DNA of 64,000 bases from JAVBQJ01 sp031549115 (GCA_031549115.1 JAVBQJ010000034.1:25034-89033); one strand, 5' to 3'. Shown: positions 41,236 through 49,798, counted from the stretch's first letter. Notes: generated by a model from the sequence alone, not told the origin. Numbers and translations are program-made.

Positions 41236-42451
41236 CCGCCCACGCCTCTTTCGCCGGCATTTTTTTCGCTCCGCCCACCGGATCGGCGCTGTCGGAGTAA
41301 ATCACCATATCCATATCCCGGTCGAAACCGTGAATCAGCATCATGTGAAAGGCCACCAGATCGTCGCCGCCTTTGACCAACGCCGTCCACATCAATGGAA
41401 TGCCGCGATCGATATAGCGGGCGATGTCCTGCCGGAAACGATTTTCGCCGGTCTGGTTGCCGGAACGCATCTCCTGCAGGACATCCCGGTTCAATTCCCC
41501 GAGGCCGCGGCTCAGGGTCTCCCGTCCGCGCGCACCGGACATGCGCCGGATACGGCTGGTGTTGAACTCCGGCTGCTTCAATTTGCGCGCCCAGGCGTTG
41601 TAGTTGTCGAAGAAACGCAAAATCGCTTCGTAGTCGACGTAATCCGGATTGGCGTAAAGCACCCGCGCCCGAACCCGCAGAATCGGCTCCAGCCCGTTCA
41701 GGGCCGCCACCAGCTCGGGCACCTGCGCCCCCGCTTCGGTCTGGACGCCGAACAGCGCCGCCAGCAAATACTGATCCATGCTGCTGGCGTAATAACGGAA
41801 AATCCGCTCCACCGTGGCGGCGGTGCAATATTGCCGGTTTCCCTGCCGGGACGCCGGCAGCGTCAGACGCGAGCGTTCGCGTTCCAGATCCGCCGTAGTC
41901 ACCGGCACGGCCAGTGACGCCGTCCAATCCATCGGCCGGGCGGAAAACGTCAGCTTGATGTAGACGGTTTCGCCGCGGTCCAGCGCCCAGACCATACTGA
42001 GCTGCCCCTCCGCCAATGCCCAGTCGGCACTGCGGAAAAGCACCTGCCCCAGCGGTAATTCCCGGAGTCGCGCCGGTTGTGCTCCGGTATAGCCGTTCAG
42101 ATAATTGCCGACCTCCTCCGGAGTCAACCCATCGTTGAACTCCTCGTCCCGGCAAAATAATACCAATTCGATCAAAATCAGCTTGTTATCGGTGAAGTTG
42201 AATTCCGCCTCCATCACCGGCATTCCGCCCACCGTCAGGACCGTATCGGTGTCGGCGAAATAATAGTGCAGCTGCCGGTTGTTGCCATCGCGCCAGGTGA
42301 TCACCTGCTGCAACCACTCTTCCGGCATGGTATCCGGGGTCAGCGTCCAGACGCCGGAGGGCTGCCGGAACAAATCCGCCACCTCCGCCGCGTTCAAGCT
42401 CATCGCCGCCGTCAGCAGCAGCAAGCCCCCCCGGATAATCGCTTTTACCAT
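41132..42451 (-). CDS. secreted C39-like (papain-like) cysteine peptidase domain protein
   Basis: A 439-aa protein with a signal peptide (MVKAIIRGGLLLLTAAMSLNA). The C-terminal half resembles C39-like peptidases: RQGNRQYCTAATVERIFRYY with a probable catalytic Cys (~residue 207), and FHMMLIHGFDRDMDMVIYSD with the His and a following Asp. The N-terminal half is beta-rich and not assigned. Third gene of a lemA-TPM-C39 unit; its start overlaps the TPM gene by seven bases. It may process a secreted or membrane protein. A possible inactive variant cannot be excluded. Confidence 0.68.
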   Translation of the reverse strand: MVKAIIRGGLLLLTAAMSLNAAEVADLFRQPSGVWTLTPDTMPEEWLQQVITWRDGNNRQLHYYFADTDTVLTVGGMPVMEAEFNFTDNKLILIELVLFCRDEEFNDGLTPEEVGNYLNGYTGAQPARLRELPLGQVLFRSADWALAEGQLSMVWALDRGETVYIKLTFSARPMDWTASLAVPVTTADLERERSRLTLPASRQGNRQYCTAATVERIFRYYASSMDQYLLAALFGVQTEAGAQVPELVAALNGLEPILRVRARVLYANPDYVDYEAILRFFDNYNAWARKLKQPEFNTSRIRRMSGARGRETLSRGLGELNRDVLQEMRSGNQTGENRFRQDIARYIDRGIPLMWTALVKGGDDLVAFHMMLIHGFDRDMDMVIYSDSADPVGGAKKMPAKEAWAVTNHLAVLLPPAAAKETEELPLEPALLLVPAAPR

Positions 42452-43185
42452 CGTCCGGATGCGCCTCCGCCGCCGAAGCCGCCGCCACGCCCGCCGCCGA
42501 AACCACCGCCGCCGCGCCCGCCGCCGAAACCGCCTCCGCCGAAGCCACCGAAGCCTCCGCCTCCGCCTCCGCCACCGCGTCCACCGGTATGACGGGTAAC
42601 CCGCGCTCCCCAGATCATCAGGAAAATGACCATGAAAATGATAACCCCGATATCCACCCCGGAAGCACCGGACTCCGCGGGCGCCGGTTGCGGCACCGGC
42701 GCATTCGCGACCTCTTTTCCGGTGATATGGCTTTGCATCCGATTGACCGCGTAGACCGCGCCGGTGCCGTAGTCGCCCCGGCGGAAGAAATCCCCCATTC
42801 CCCGGATGATATCCCCGGCTTTGGCATCGTTGACCGGCCCTTCCCAGCCGTAACCGATCTCCAGGCGTATCTGCCGGTCATTCAGGGCAATCAGCAGGAT
42901 GGCGCCGTCATCCTTGCCTTTGTTGCCGACCTTCCACTTTTCCGCCGCCCGGATGCCGATATTTTCGATCGCGTCACCGTCGAGCGCCGGAATCGTCCAC
43001 ACCACCATCTGGCCGCCGGTGGCCTGCTCCAGAGCGACAATCGCCGCGTCGATCCGCCGCATGTCATCCGCGGAAAACAGCTTCGCCTGATCCACTACCC
43101 GGCCGGAAAGCGCCGGGACCGCCACTTCGGCCCGGACGGTCAGCCATGCTCCCAGCAACAACAAACCGGCAAGCCAGCGTCTCAT
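42445..43185 (-). CDS. TPM-domain protein (YgcG family) with glycine-rich tail
   Basis: A 246-aa membrane protein. Signal peptide (MRRWLAGLLLLGAWLTVRA), then a TPM domain (~residues 25-150: GRVVDQAKLFSADDMRRID, GQMVVWTIPALDG, DDGAILLIALNDRQIRLEIG, YGWEGPVND). One membrane helix follows (DIGVIIFMVIFLMIWGARV), then a ~45-residue tail almost wholly of Gly, Phe, Arg (RGGGGFGGGRGGGF). TPM proteins of this layout are usually encoded beside LemA, as here (gap of three bases). They are tied to membrane/photosystem repair in plants; the bacterial role is unclear. Confidence 0.9.
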   Translation of the reverse strand: MRRWLAGLLLLGAWLTVRAEVAVPALSGRVVDQAKLFSADDMRRIDAAIVALEQATGGQMVVWTIPALDGDAIENIGIRAAEKWKVGNKGKDDGAILLIALNDRQIRLEIGYGWEGPVNDAKAGDIIRGMGDFFRRGDYGTGAVYAVNRMQSHITGKEVANAPVPQPAPAESGASGVDIGVIIFMVIFLMIWGARVTRHTGGRGGGGGGGGFGGFGGGGFGGGRGGGGFGGGRGGGFGGGGASGRW

Positions 43186-43188
43186 CGG

Positions 43189-43764
43189 TTAAAACTCCAC
43201 CACCGGCGGCTTGACCACCGATGCGGCGCCTTCCGGCGGTTCGAAGTATTGCGCCTGCTTCAGCTCCATCCCGGAGGCGAAGAGCGATCCCGGGAATTTC
43301 CGGATCGCGGCGTTATAATCGCGCACCGAATCATTGTAGCGCACGCGGGCGACACTGATCCGGTTTTCGGTTCCGGCCAACTCGTCCTGCAGCCGGATGA
43401 AGTTTTCGTTGGCCTTCAACGCCGGGTAGCTCTCGCTGATTGCCAGCAAGCGTCCCACGACGTTTTCGAGCGCCGCCCCGGCGGCGGCCTTTTCCGCCGG
43501 CCCCGAGGCGCCGATCAGACGGCTGCGCGCATCGGCGACCTCGATGAAGATCTTTTCCTCATGCGCCGCATATCCCTTCACGGTGCTCACCAGGTTCGGA
43601 ATCAGATCCAGCCGCCGCTGCAGCTGGGTATCGATCTGGCTCCAACTCGATTTCACCAGCTCATCCCGTTCGATCAACCCGTTCCGGACTCCGATCACAA
43701 CGCCGAAGCCGATCACCACCACACCGATTACCACCGCAATCGCGATCCAGGCACCTTTTCCCAT
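43189..43764 (-). CDS. lemA: LemA-family protein
   Basis: A 191-aa protein with an N-terminal membrane helix (GAWIAIAVVIGVVVIGFGVVI) and a coiled helical domain with the family motifs LVKSSWSQIDTQLQRRLDLI, PNLVSTVKGYAAHEEKIF, YPALKANENFIRLQDELAGT and YNDSVRDYNAAIRKFPGSLF. The start at 43764 is favoured because GGAGAA lies eight bases upstream; 43779 and 43869 are longer alternatives. First gene of the lemA-TPM-C39 unit. Confidence 0.92.
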   Translation of the reverse strand: MGKGAWIAIAVVIGVVVIGFGVVIGVRNGLIERDELVKSSWSQIDTQLQRRLDLIPNLVSTVKGYAAHEEKIFIEVADARSRLIGASGPAEKAAAGAALENVVGRLLAISESYPALKANENFIRLQDELAGTENRISVARVRYNDSVRDYNAAIRKFPGSLFASGMELKQAQYFEPPEGAASVVKPPVVEF

Positions 43765-43926
43765 GTCGACATTCTCCATAGATAATGTTGTTTGCACTGT
43801 CCGGTTCAATATACCATCCTTTCCAACTAAATGCAAACGACGGCCGAAAGCGCGGTTGAAAAAATTCATTTCCGTGTTATCGTATTATAGTGATAATCTG
43901 AATTTTCAAATTAAAAAGAAAAACTC

Positions 43927-44352
43927 ATGAGAAAAGTCTGGTTTGGCATCGCTTTGTTCGCAACGGGAATGACTCTGGCCGGCGCTCCGGTCCGGCGCGA
44001 CCGCTTTCAGAACGACCCCGCCGACAGTCCGAATGCCATCTACGGCGTGACCGCAGCCAACGCACAGCCGGGCGATCTGATCTTCTTCCTTCCGGCACAA
44101 GTGGGCGGCGTCGTGTTCACCACCGCCTCCAATGTCGTGGGCTGGCCGATCAAAATCATTGCCCGGACCATACAGGGGGACTTTTCGACGGACAGCTTCG
44201 TCCCGCCGAACGATTTTTCGGTCCGCTACGTGGGAACCCCCGCGGCCTACGCGATCGGCGCCCCGTTCTGGTGCTTGAAAAAGGCTTTCTGGGATGGCCC
44301 CGTCTGGCTGTTTTCCGGTTCCGAGTCGGACCCGGAGATCGATATGTATTAA
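43927..44352 (+). CDS. hypothetical exported protein
   Basis: A 141-aa protein with a signal peptide (MRKVWFGIALFATGMTLAGA). The mature part contains a hydrophobic, aromatic-rich region (GVVFTTASNVVGWPIKIIA and AYAIGAPFWCLKKAFWDGPVW) that may associate with the membrane. A -10-like TATAGT stands at 43886-43891. Divergent from lemA and 48 bases before the phosphofructokinase gene. No family recognised. Confidence 0.7.
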   Translation: MRKVWFGIALFATGMTLAGAPVRRDRFQNDPADSPNAIYGVTAANAQPGDLIFFLPAQVGGVVFTTASNVVGWPIKIIARTIQGDFSTDSFVPPNDFSVRYVGTPAAYAIGAPFWCLKKAFWDGPVWLFSGSESDPEIDMY

Positions 44353-44400
44353 TCAGGCTGCGCCGTGCGCAACCGTTTTTGAGCAGTAAAGGTAAGTATC

Positions 44401-45708
44401 ATGATGGAAGTCACCAAAGAATCATTCAAAGTCGAACGCCTGGGTGAATGCAAAATCGATTCGCCGCTGGATATGATTGACTTCGTCGACGACGACGAAC
44501 GGATCATCTATTCGCCGGTGATGAAGATTCTGGAAGCGAATAAAAGTGACATCTGGTCCTTTGAAATGGCCGGTCCCCGTCAGAAAATCTTTCACGATCC
44601 GGCCTGGTGTAAGGCCGCGATTGTGACCGCCGGCGGCCTGTGCCCGGGTTTGAATTGCGTGATCAAGGCCCTGACCCAGACGCTGCTGCGCCAATACGCA
44701 ATCCCGGTGGTATACGGGATCAAATACGGCTATCGCGGCCTGAATCCCCGCTTCAAACTGGAGCCGGTGATCCTGACCGACGACGACGTCGACTCGATCC
44801 ACGAGGCGGGCGGCACGATTCTCGGCTCCTCCCGCGGCGAACAGCCGGTCGACGTCATGGTCGATACGCTGGTACGGCGCAACATCAACATGCTGTTCTG
44901 CATCGGCGGCGACGGCACGCTGCGCTGCGCCCACGACATCGCGCAGGAAATCAAACGCCGCAAGCTTTCGATCAGCGTGATCGGCGTACCGAAGACCATC
45001 GACAACGACATCGAGTTCATCGACAAAACCTTCGGATTCGAAACCGCCGTCCACGTGACCACCCAGTTCATCTCCGGCGCCCACGCCGAGGCCCACGGCG
45101 CCTACAACGGCATCGGTCTGATTAAGGTGATGGGGCGCGATTCCGGCTTCATTGCCGCCTACGCGACGCTGGCCAACAGCTACATCAACTACTGCCTGGT
45201 GCCGGAAAGCCCGTTCACGCTGGACGGCGACAGTCCGTATGCGCTGCTGCCGCACCTGGAACGGCGCATGGAGCACAAACATCACGCGGTGATCATCGTT
45301 TCGGAAGGCGCGGGCCAGAATCTGTTCACCGACAACACCGTGACCAAAGACGCCTCCGGCAACGTGCTGCACAAGGACATCGGCATTCTGCTGAAGGAGA
45401 AGATCGGCTCCTACTTCAAGGAGCGCAACATCGAGTGCACGGTCAAATACTTCGACCCGAGTTATATGGTGCGGAGCGTTCCGGCGCAGGGGACCGACGC
45501 GGTGTTCTGCCAGATGCTGGCGCAGAACGCGGTTCACGCCGCCATGTCCGGGCACACCGACATGGTGGTGGGGCACTGGAACGACCACTTCACCTATGTG
45601 CCGATCCAGCTTGCCACCCGCAGCCGCAAAACCATCGATCTCAAAGGCCAGCTGTGGAACAGCGTCAAGTCCAACTGCTGCTTTTATACGGAAGATTACG
45701 TCGAATGA
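44401..45708 (+). CDS. pfkA: 6-phosphofructokinase (ATP-type, Gly/Lys active-site variant)
   Basis: A 435-aa glycolytic enzyme making fructose 1,6-bisphosphate. Motifs: GGLCPGLN (78-85) in the nucleotide loop, IGGDGTLR with Gly172, and VIGVPKTIDNDI with Lys198 and the catalytic TIDND. Gly at the first position predicts ATP as donor (pyrophosphate enzymes have Asp), while Lys at the second is shared with pyrophosphate enzymes and with ATP enzymes of the long 'X' clade and trypanosomes. The length (435 instead of ~320) and a ~70-residue N-terminal extension fit that clade. The stop overlaps the yjbQ start (ATGA). Confidence 0.92.
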   Translation: MMEVTKESFKVERLGECKIDSPLDMIDFVDDDERIIYSPVMKILEANKSDIWSFEMAGPRQKIFHDPAWCKAAIVTAGGLCPGLNCVIKALTQTLLRQYAIPVVYGIKYGYRGLNPRFKLEPVILTDDDVDSIHEAGGTILGSSRGEQPVDVMVDTLVRRNINMLFCIGGDGTLRCAHDIAQEIKRRKLSISVIGVPKTIDNDIEFIDKTFGFETAVHVTTQFISGAHAEAHGAYNGIGLIKVMGRDSGFIAAYATLANSYINYCLVPESPFTLDGDSPYALLPHLERRMEHKHHAVIIVSEGAGQNLFTDNTVTKDASGNVLHKDIGILLKEKIGSYFKERNIECTVKYFDPSYMVRSVPAQGTDAVFCQMLAQNAVHAAMSGHTDMVVGHWNDHFTYVPIQLATRSRKTIDLKGQLWNSVKSNCCFYTEDYVE

Positions 45709-46121
45709 AAAGTTACCGCAAAGAATTACGCATCCAGTATCCGGCACGGCGCGGTTACACCAACATCACGCCGCAATGCGAAGCTGCGTTGCGCGAATCC
45801 GGTGTTCGCGAAGGCTTGCTTCTGTGCAATGCCATGCACATCACCGCCAGCGTATTCATCAACGACGACGAATCCGGGCTGCATCGCGACTTCGAGCGCT
45901 GGCTGGAACGCCTCGCCCCGGAGAAGCCGCATGACCAATACGACCACAACGGCATGGAAGACAATGCCGATGCGCACATGAAACGTCAGGTCATGGGCCG
46001 GGAGGTTGTCGTCGCCATCACCGACGGGCAATTGGATTTCGGCCCGTGGGAACAGATTTTCTACGGCGAATTCGACGGCCGGCGTCCCAAGCGGGTATTG
46101 ATCAAGATCATCGGAGAGTAA
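45705..46121 (+). CDS. YjbQ/UPF0047 family protein
   Basis: A 138-aa protein, the normal size of the secondary thiamine-phosphate synthase/UPF0047 family. Conserved blocks are GYTNITPQCEAALRESGVRE, GLLLCNAMHITASVFINDDE, YDHNGMEDNADAHMKRQVMG and LDFGPWEQIFYGEFDGRR, including the metal-binding His residues. Its physiological role is unsettled. Translationally coupled to the phosphofructokinase gene by a four-base overlap. The start at 45705 gives the family length. Confidence 0.9.
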   Translation: MKSYRKELRIQYPARRGYTNITPQCEAALRESGVREGLLLCNAMHITASVFINDDESGLHRDFERWLERLAPEKPHDQYDHNGMEDNADAHMKRQVMGREVVVAITDGQLDFGPWEQIFYGEFDGRRPKRVLIKIIGE

Positions 46122-46131
46122 CGCGTTCTCT

Positions 46132-46929
46132 ATGGCGAAACGACTGGATATTCAGGTTTTGGGTTCGGGCAGCCGCGGCAACGCCACGGTGATCCGCGGC
46201 GAAAACGGCGGCATTCTGATCGATGCGGGTTTTTCGCGCAAGGAACTGGTGATGCGGATGCGGGATGCCGATATCGACCCGGCGGAGATCCGCGCCGTGG
46301 TCATCACCCATGAACATGACGATCATATCAAAGGATGCCGGGTTTTCTGCGACCACTTCGGCATTCCGGTCTATGTGTCGGTGCGCACGGCGGAATACCT
46401 CGCCGCGAGCGCCAAGCTGCCGGAGCGGGTGTTTCTGTTTTCCCCCGGCGTCAGCTTCGCCGCCGGCGGCTTCGGCCTGACGCCGTTTCTGGTGCAGCAC
46501 GATGCGGTCGAGCCGGTCGGCTTCGTGGTGACGCACGGCAACAGCCGCTGCGGCGTCGCTACCGACCTCGGCCAACTTAACAATCTCGCCCGGATGCGTC
46601 TCCGGGACTGCGACGTGCTGATTCTGGAAAGCAACTACGATTGCGAAATGCTGCACAACTCCGACCGCTCCTACCGGCTGAAGCACCGGATCATGGGACG
46701 TCACGGCCACCTGGACAACAAAGAGGCGATGGAGTCGCTGGAGGAGCTGCTCACGGAACGTACGCAGGCGCTGTATCTGGTACATATTTCCAGCGAGTGC
46801 AACCGTTACGAGCTGGTGCGGGAACTCGCCGCCGAACGCTTGCGGCAACTCAACCGTCTCATCGCATTTCACGTGGTCGAGCAGGATATGCCGGCGCCCG
46901 GTTTTTGCTGCTCCTGGGAGGAAAGCTGA
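46132..46929 (+). CDS. MBL-fold metallohydrolase (YycJ/WalJ-like)
   Basis: A 265-aa cytoplasmic protein. The start ILQVLGSGSRGN-type motif (IQVLGSGSRGNATVI) and the metal site THEHDDHIKG (His60, His62, Asp64, His65) are typical. FVVTHGNSRCGVATDLG and ESNYDCEMLHNSDRSYRLKHR match YycJ-type exonuclease-like enzymes. It probably acts on nucleic acid; a general hydrolase is possible. The stop overlaps the next gene by one base (TGATG). Confidence 0.9.
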   Translation: MAKRLDIQVLGSGSRGNATVIRGENGGILIDAGFSRKELVMRMRDADIDPAEIRAVVITHEHDDHIKGCRVFCDHFGIPVYVSVRTAEYLAASAKLPERVFLFSPGVSFAAGGFGLTPFLVQHDAVEPVGFVVTHGNSRCGVATDLGQLNNLARMRLRDCDVLILESNYDCEMLHNSDRSYRLKHRIMGRHGHLDNKEAMESLEELLTERTQALYLVHISSECNRYELVRELAAERLRQLNRLIAFHVVEQDMPAPGFCCSWEES

Positions 46930-47873
46930 TGGCACCGGTCGATCTTCAATGGCTGGAGGAAGCCGGACTGCTCGGAGGTCCGCGCAAAATCCGCTGTCCG
47001 CAGTGCTTTCAAAAGTTGGACCTGAGTTTATTTCCTTATTTTACCCGGACCGCCTGTCCGGGGTGCGGCGCCGAGGTGATGGTACCGGCGGTTTTCGCCG
47101 GCTTCGAATTGTACGAGCTGCTGCATGAATCGGCCCGCAGCCGGATTTACCGGGCGCGGGACGCGATCCTGCAGCGCGATATCGCGCTGAAAGTCGCCAC
47201 CATGCCGGACTGGAACGAGTACTACCGCGAAAGCTTCGCGTTGCTGGCGTCGGTGGAGCATCCGGGCATTCTGTGGATTTACACGGCCGGCGATTGCGGC
47301 AATTTCACCTATGGCGCGCTGCAGTTGATGGAACAAAGGTCGCTGGGCTCCAATCCGAAGCTGCGCGAAAATCAGGGCATCGGCAAACTGCTGGGGCACT
47401 CGATCCCCCTGTGGGAAGCGCTCCGGATGCTGCGCGAGCGCGGCGTGACGCACAGCGATATCTGCCCGGCCAACCTTTTTTGCGATCAACGCGGCGCTTT
47501 CCGGCTGGCCAACTTCCGGCCGTTGGGTTCGGAGTGGCCGCTGCCGTTGGAAAACTGGCGTTACCGCAGTCCGGAAGCGTTGCGCGAGGGCATATTCACC
47601 CCCGAGTCGGATACGTTCAGCCTCGCGGTGGTTTCCTACGAATTATTTTCCGGCCATTATCCGTTCGGCGAAGTCGCCAATTCCATGCAACTGCTGGAGC
47701 GCCAGCAATTGCCCGTCACTGCGTTGACCGACCTGAACCCTTTGATCAATCGGAAGTTATCACAACGCCTGCTCGCCGCGCTGGCGCCGGAGCCGGCCGC
47801 ACGCCCCACTCCGGAAGAGCTGGCCGCGGCCATTCGGCGCGCTTTGGCGGAACTGTTGCAGAACTTTAAATAA
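46929..47873 (+). CDS. zinc-ribbon protein with degenerate protein-kinase domain (probable pseudokinase)
   Basis: A 314-aa protein. Residues ~20-50 form a zinc ribbon (CPQC...CPGC). Residues 58-310 are a Ser/Thr-kinase fold: IALKVA with the ATP lysine (Lys88), HSDICPANLFCD replacing HRD-K-x-x-N (Asp177 and Asn182 kept, lysine replaced by Cys179-Pro180) and a SPE element. The glycine loop is lost (ESARSRIY), and the DFG motif is NFR (195-197), so the second metal ligand is missing. It may bind nucleotide without efficient catalysis. There is no membrane segment. It overlaps the MBL gene by one base. Confidence 0.78.
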   Translation: MAPVDLQWLEEAGLLGGPRKIRCPQCFQKLDLSLFPYFTRTACPGCGAEVMVPAVFAGFELYELLHESARSRIYRARDAILQRDIALKVATMPDWNEYYRESFALLASVEHPGILWIYTAGDCGNFTYGALQLMEQRSLGSNPKLRENQGIGKLLGHSIPLWEALRMLRERGVTHSDICPANLFCDQRGAFRLANFRPLGSEWPLPLENWRYRSPEALREGIFTPESDTFSLAVVSYELFSGHYPFGEVANSMQLLERQQLPVTALTDLNPLINRKLSQRLLAALAPEPAARPTPEELAAAIRRALAELLQNFK

Positions 47874-47898
47874 CCACCCCCAACCCCGAGGTTTCAAC

Positions 47899-48996
47899 AT
47901 GAGCGAATCCCTTGCCCGTACCACGTTATACCAGCAGCACCTCGACGCCAACGCGCGCATGGTCCCCTTCGCCGGGTGGGAAATGCCGGTGCAATACGCC
48001 GCAGGCATCCTCGAAGAGCACCGGCACACCCGCACCCACGCCGGACTGTTCGACATCGGCCACATGGGCGAATTCCGGATCCGGGGGGCGCAAGCCGCCG
48101 CCGCGCTGGATCGCCGTCTGGCCCGGTCGGTGCCGGACCAGCCGGTCGGCAGCTGCCGCTACAATCTCCTGCTCAACGAAGCCGGAGGGATTCTCGACGA
48201 CCTGGTGGTATACCGGATCGCCGACGATGAATTTTTCCTCGTCGTCAACGCCGGCTGCCGCCACGGCGACGCCGCGGCCATTGCCGCCGCGCTGCCGCCG
48301 GACGTGATCTTCACGGACGAATCCGACGCCACCAGCAAACTGGATTTACAGGGCCCCGAAAGCGCCGCAGTGCTGGCGGCCTGCGGCGCCGACATCGCGC
48401 AATTGCCGCGCTATTTCCGCTGGGGACGGCTGACGCTCGACGGCATCGACTGCCTGATCAGCCGCACCGGCTACACCGGGGAGCTCGGTTTTGAATTGTA
48501 CGCCGCCGCCGAAGCCGCGCCGCAACTGTGGAACCGGCTGCTGCGCGACGACCGGGTGCGCCCGATCGGTCTCGGCGCCCGCGACACGCTGCGGCTCGAA
48601 GTCGGCTATCCGCTGTACGGCCACGAACTGGATACGGAACACACGCCGGACGAATCCGGACTGGGCGGCATCTTTTCCGCCGCCGCCGAACGCGATTTCA
48701 CCGGCAAAAGCGCCTGGGCGAAGCATACGCCCGCAAGTTGGATCACCGGTCTCAAAATCGCCGGCAGGCGCGCCGCCCGCGCCGGAAACACGGTCATGGC
48801 CGGCGAAGCCGCGATCGGTACGGTGACTTCCGGCGTATTCGCTCCCAGCCTGGACTACGCGATCGCGCTGGCCCGCCTGAACCGTCAACTTCCGGCGGGA
48901 ACGCCGGTGGAAATCGATCTCGGCCGCGCCCGTATCACCGCCGAGGTTTCCGAAACTCCATTCTACACCGCCGGAACCGCCCGGATAAAGCTTTGA
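47899..48996 (+). CDS. gcvT: aminomethyltransferase (glycine cleavage T protein)
   Basis: A 365-aa folate enzyme of normal length, starting LARTTLYQQHLDANARMVPFAGWEMPVQY and continuing with HAGLFDIGHMGEFRIRG, SRTGYTGELGFELY, IGLGARDTLRLEVGYPLYGH (the folate/active-site region) and the C-terminal GTVTSGVFAPSLDYAIAL. It transfers the methylene from aminomethyl-H-protein to tetrahydrofolate. The other glycine-cleavage genes (gcvH, gcvP) are not in the window; instead a thioesterase gene follows after one base. Confidence 0.93.
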   Translation: MSESLARTTLYQQHLDANARMVPFAGWEMPVQYAAGILEEHRHTRTHAGLFDIGHMGEFRIRGAQAAAALDRRLARSVPDQPVGSCRYNLLLNEAGGILDDLVVYRIADDEFFLVVNAGCRHGDAAAIAAALPPDVIFTDESDATSKLDLQGPESAAVLAACGADIAQLPRYFRWGRLTLDGIDCLISRTGYTGELGFELYAAAEAAPQLWNRLLRDDRVRPIGLGARDTLRLEVGYPLYGHELDTEHTPDESGLGGIFSAAAERDFTGKSAWAKHTPASWITGLKIAGRRAARAGNTVMAGEAAIGTVTSGVFAPSLDYAIALARLNRQLPAGTPVEIDLGRARITAEVSETPFYTAGTARIKL

Positions 48997-48997
48997 C

Positions 48998-49354
48998 ATG
49001 GACACCTTCACCAAAATCGGCTCGCGCCTGTGCAAGGTCGGCGACGTCAGCGTGAACAATCACCTTTTCGGCGGCCGCATGCTCGAATGGCTCGCCGAAG
49101 AGGCCGCCATTTACGCGATGGAACAAACCGGCCACCCGCATTTGATGGGCTACCGTTTCAGCGAAGTCCTGCTCAAACGCGCGGTTTTCCCGGGCGAAAT
49201 CGTCACCTTTTACGGCGGAGCGCCGCGTTACGGCACCACCAGCATCACGTTCGCGGTGGAAGCTCGCGTAGGCGCCATGACAGCCCTCACCGCCGAATGC
49301 ACCTTCGTCGCCGTCGACTCCTCCGGACAGAAGACCGCGCTGACGCGGCTTTGA
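48998..49354 (+). CDS. acyl-CoA thioesterase-like hotdog protein
   Basis: A 118-aa hotdog-fold protein of YciA/acyl-CoA thioester hydrolase type. It has VNNHLFGGRMLEWLAEEAAIYA with the N-H-x-G-G turn of the central helix, FSEVLLKRAVFPGEIVTFYG and a C-terminal strand ALTAECTFVAVDSSGQK. It hydrolyses acyl-CoA thioesters; substrate unknown. It starts one base after gcvT and ends exactly where a hairpin repeat begins (49355). Confidence 0.87.
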   Translation: MDTFTKIGSRLCKVGDVSVNNHLFGGRMLEWLAEEAAIYAMEQTGHPHLMGYRFSEVLLKRAVFPGEIVTFYGGAPRYGTTSITFAVEARVGAMTALTAECTFVAVDSSGQKTALTRL

Positions 49355-49475
49355 GTGTGGTAATTTTGCTGGTGGATACGGGGCCGCATTGCGCCCCGGC
49401 AACCTCCCAACCCGGATCGCTTTTGCCGCCACCAAGCGACAAATACTCCCTTCGGTCACGAAAACGCCAGCGCTG
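49355..49475 (-). repeat. hairpin repeat type 2, truncated inverted copy
   Basis: Begins at the base after the thioesterase stop codon. On the minus strand it matches the end of the type 2 unit (GGGTTGGGAGG, GGGGCGCAATGCGGCCCC, terminal ACCACAC) with internal deletions, including most of the TTTTTGCCGCC hairpin. It is followed directly by a type 1 unit in the other orientation. Confidence 0.75.
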
Positions 49476-49620
49476 GTTGCCGTGTCAAATCTTCCAGACC
49501 ACCACAAAAGCCGCCGCTGCTGTCGACAATACACGTCCGGTCCCCCCTGGGGGAAACTCGTTGTTTCCCCCAGCTACCCCCTTCTGGCCCCACACCCGCC
49601 ATCGCTTCCATCGTCCCCGA
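49476..49620 (+). repeat. hairpin repeat type 1, copy b
   Basis: Shares CCAGACCACCACAAAAGCCG and the CTGGGGGAAAC-TCGTT-GTTTCCCCCAG hairpin (49547-49573) with copies a and c, then GCTACCCCCTTCTGG. Together with the truncated type 2 unit and the next promoter it fills the 444-base gap 49355-49798. No gene is supported there. Confidence 0.78.
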
Positions 49621-49699
49621 TAAGCAGTGGTAATTGGTTGCATGGAATTTTTCCTCCGCACACAAAGGTGAAATAGAATTTGTTTTTCTACTTTTCACC

Positions 49700-49728
49700 T
49701 TGTCAAAACAGATTTCAGACGCTATAGT
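49700..49728 (+). promoter_or_regulatory. promoter of the small membrane protein
   Basis: TTGTCA (49700-49705), a 17-base spacer, TATAGT (49723-49728), 70 bases before the start codon. Confidence 0.72.
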
Positions 49729-49798
49729 TAAAATAAGACAGCAAGAGAGGAAACGATCAGCAGAAGATTCCATCCCACCGAATTCGGAGGAATTCACG

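Noticed and set aside
42450..42600. Short tandem repeat/CRISPR-like pattern
   Set aside because: It is the coding sequence of the Gly/Phe/Arg-rich tail of the TPM protein; units are irregular and there are no spacers.
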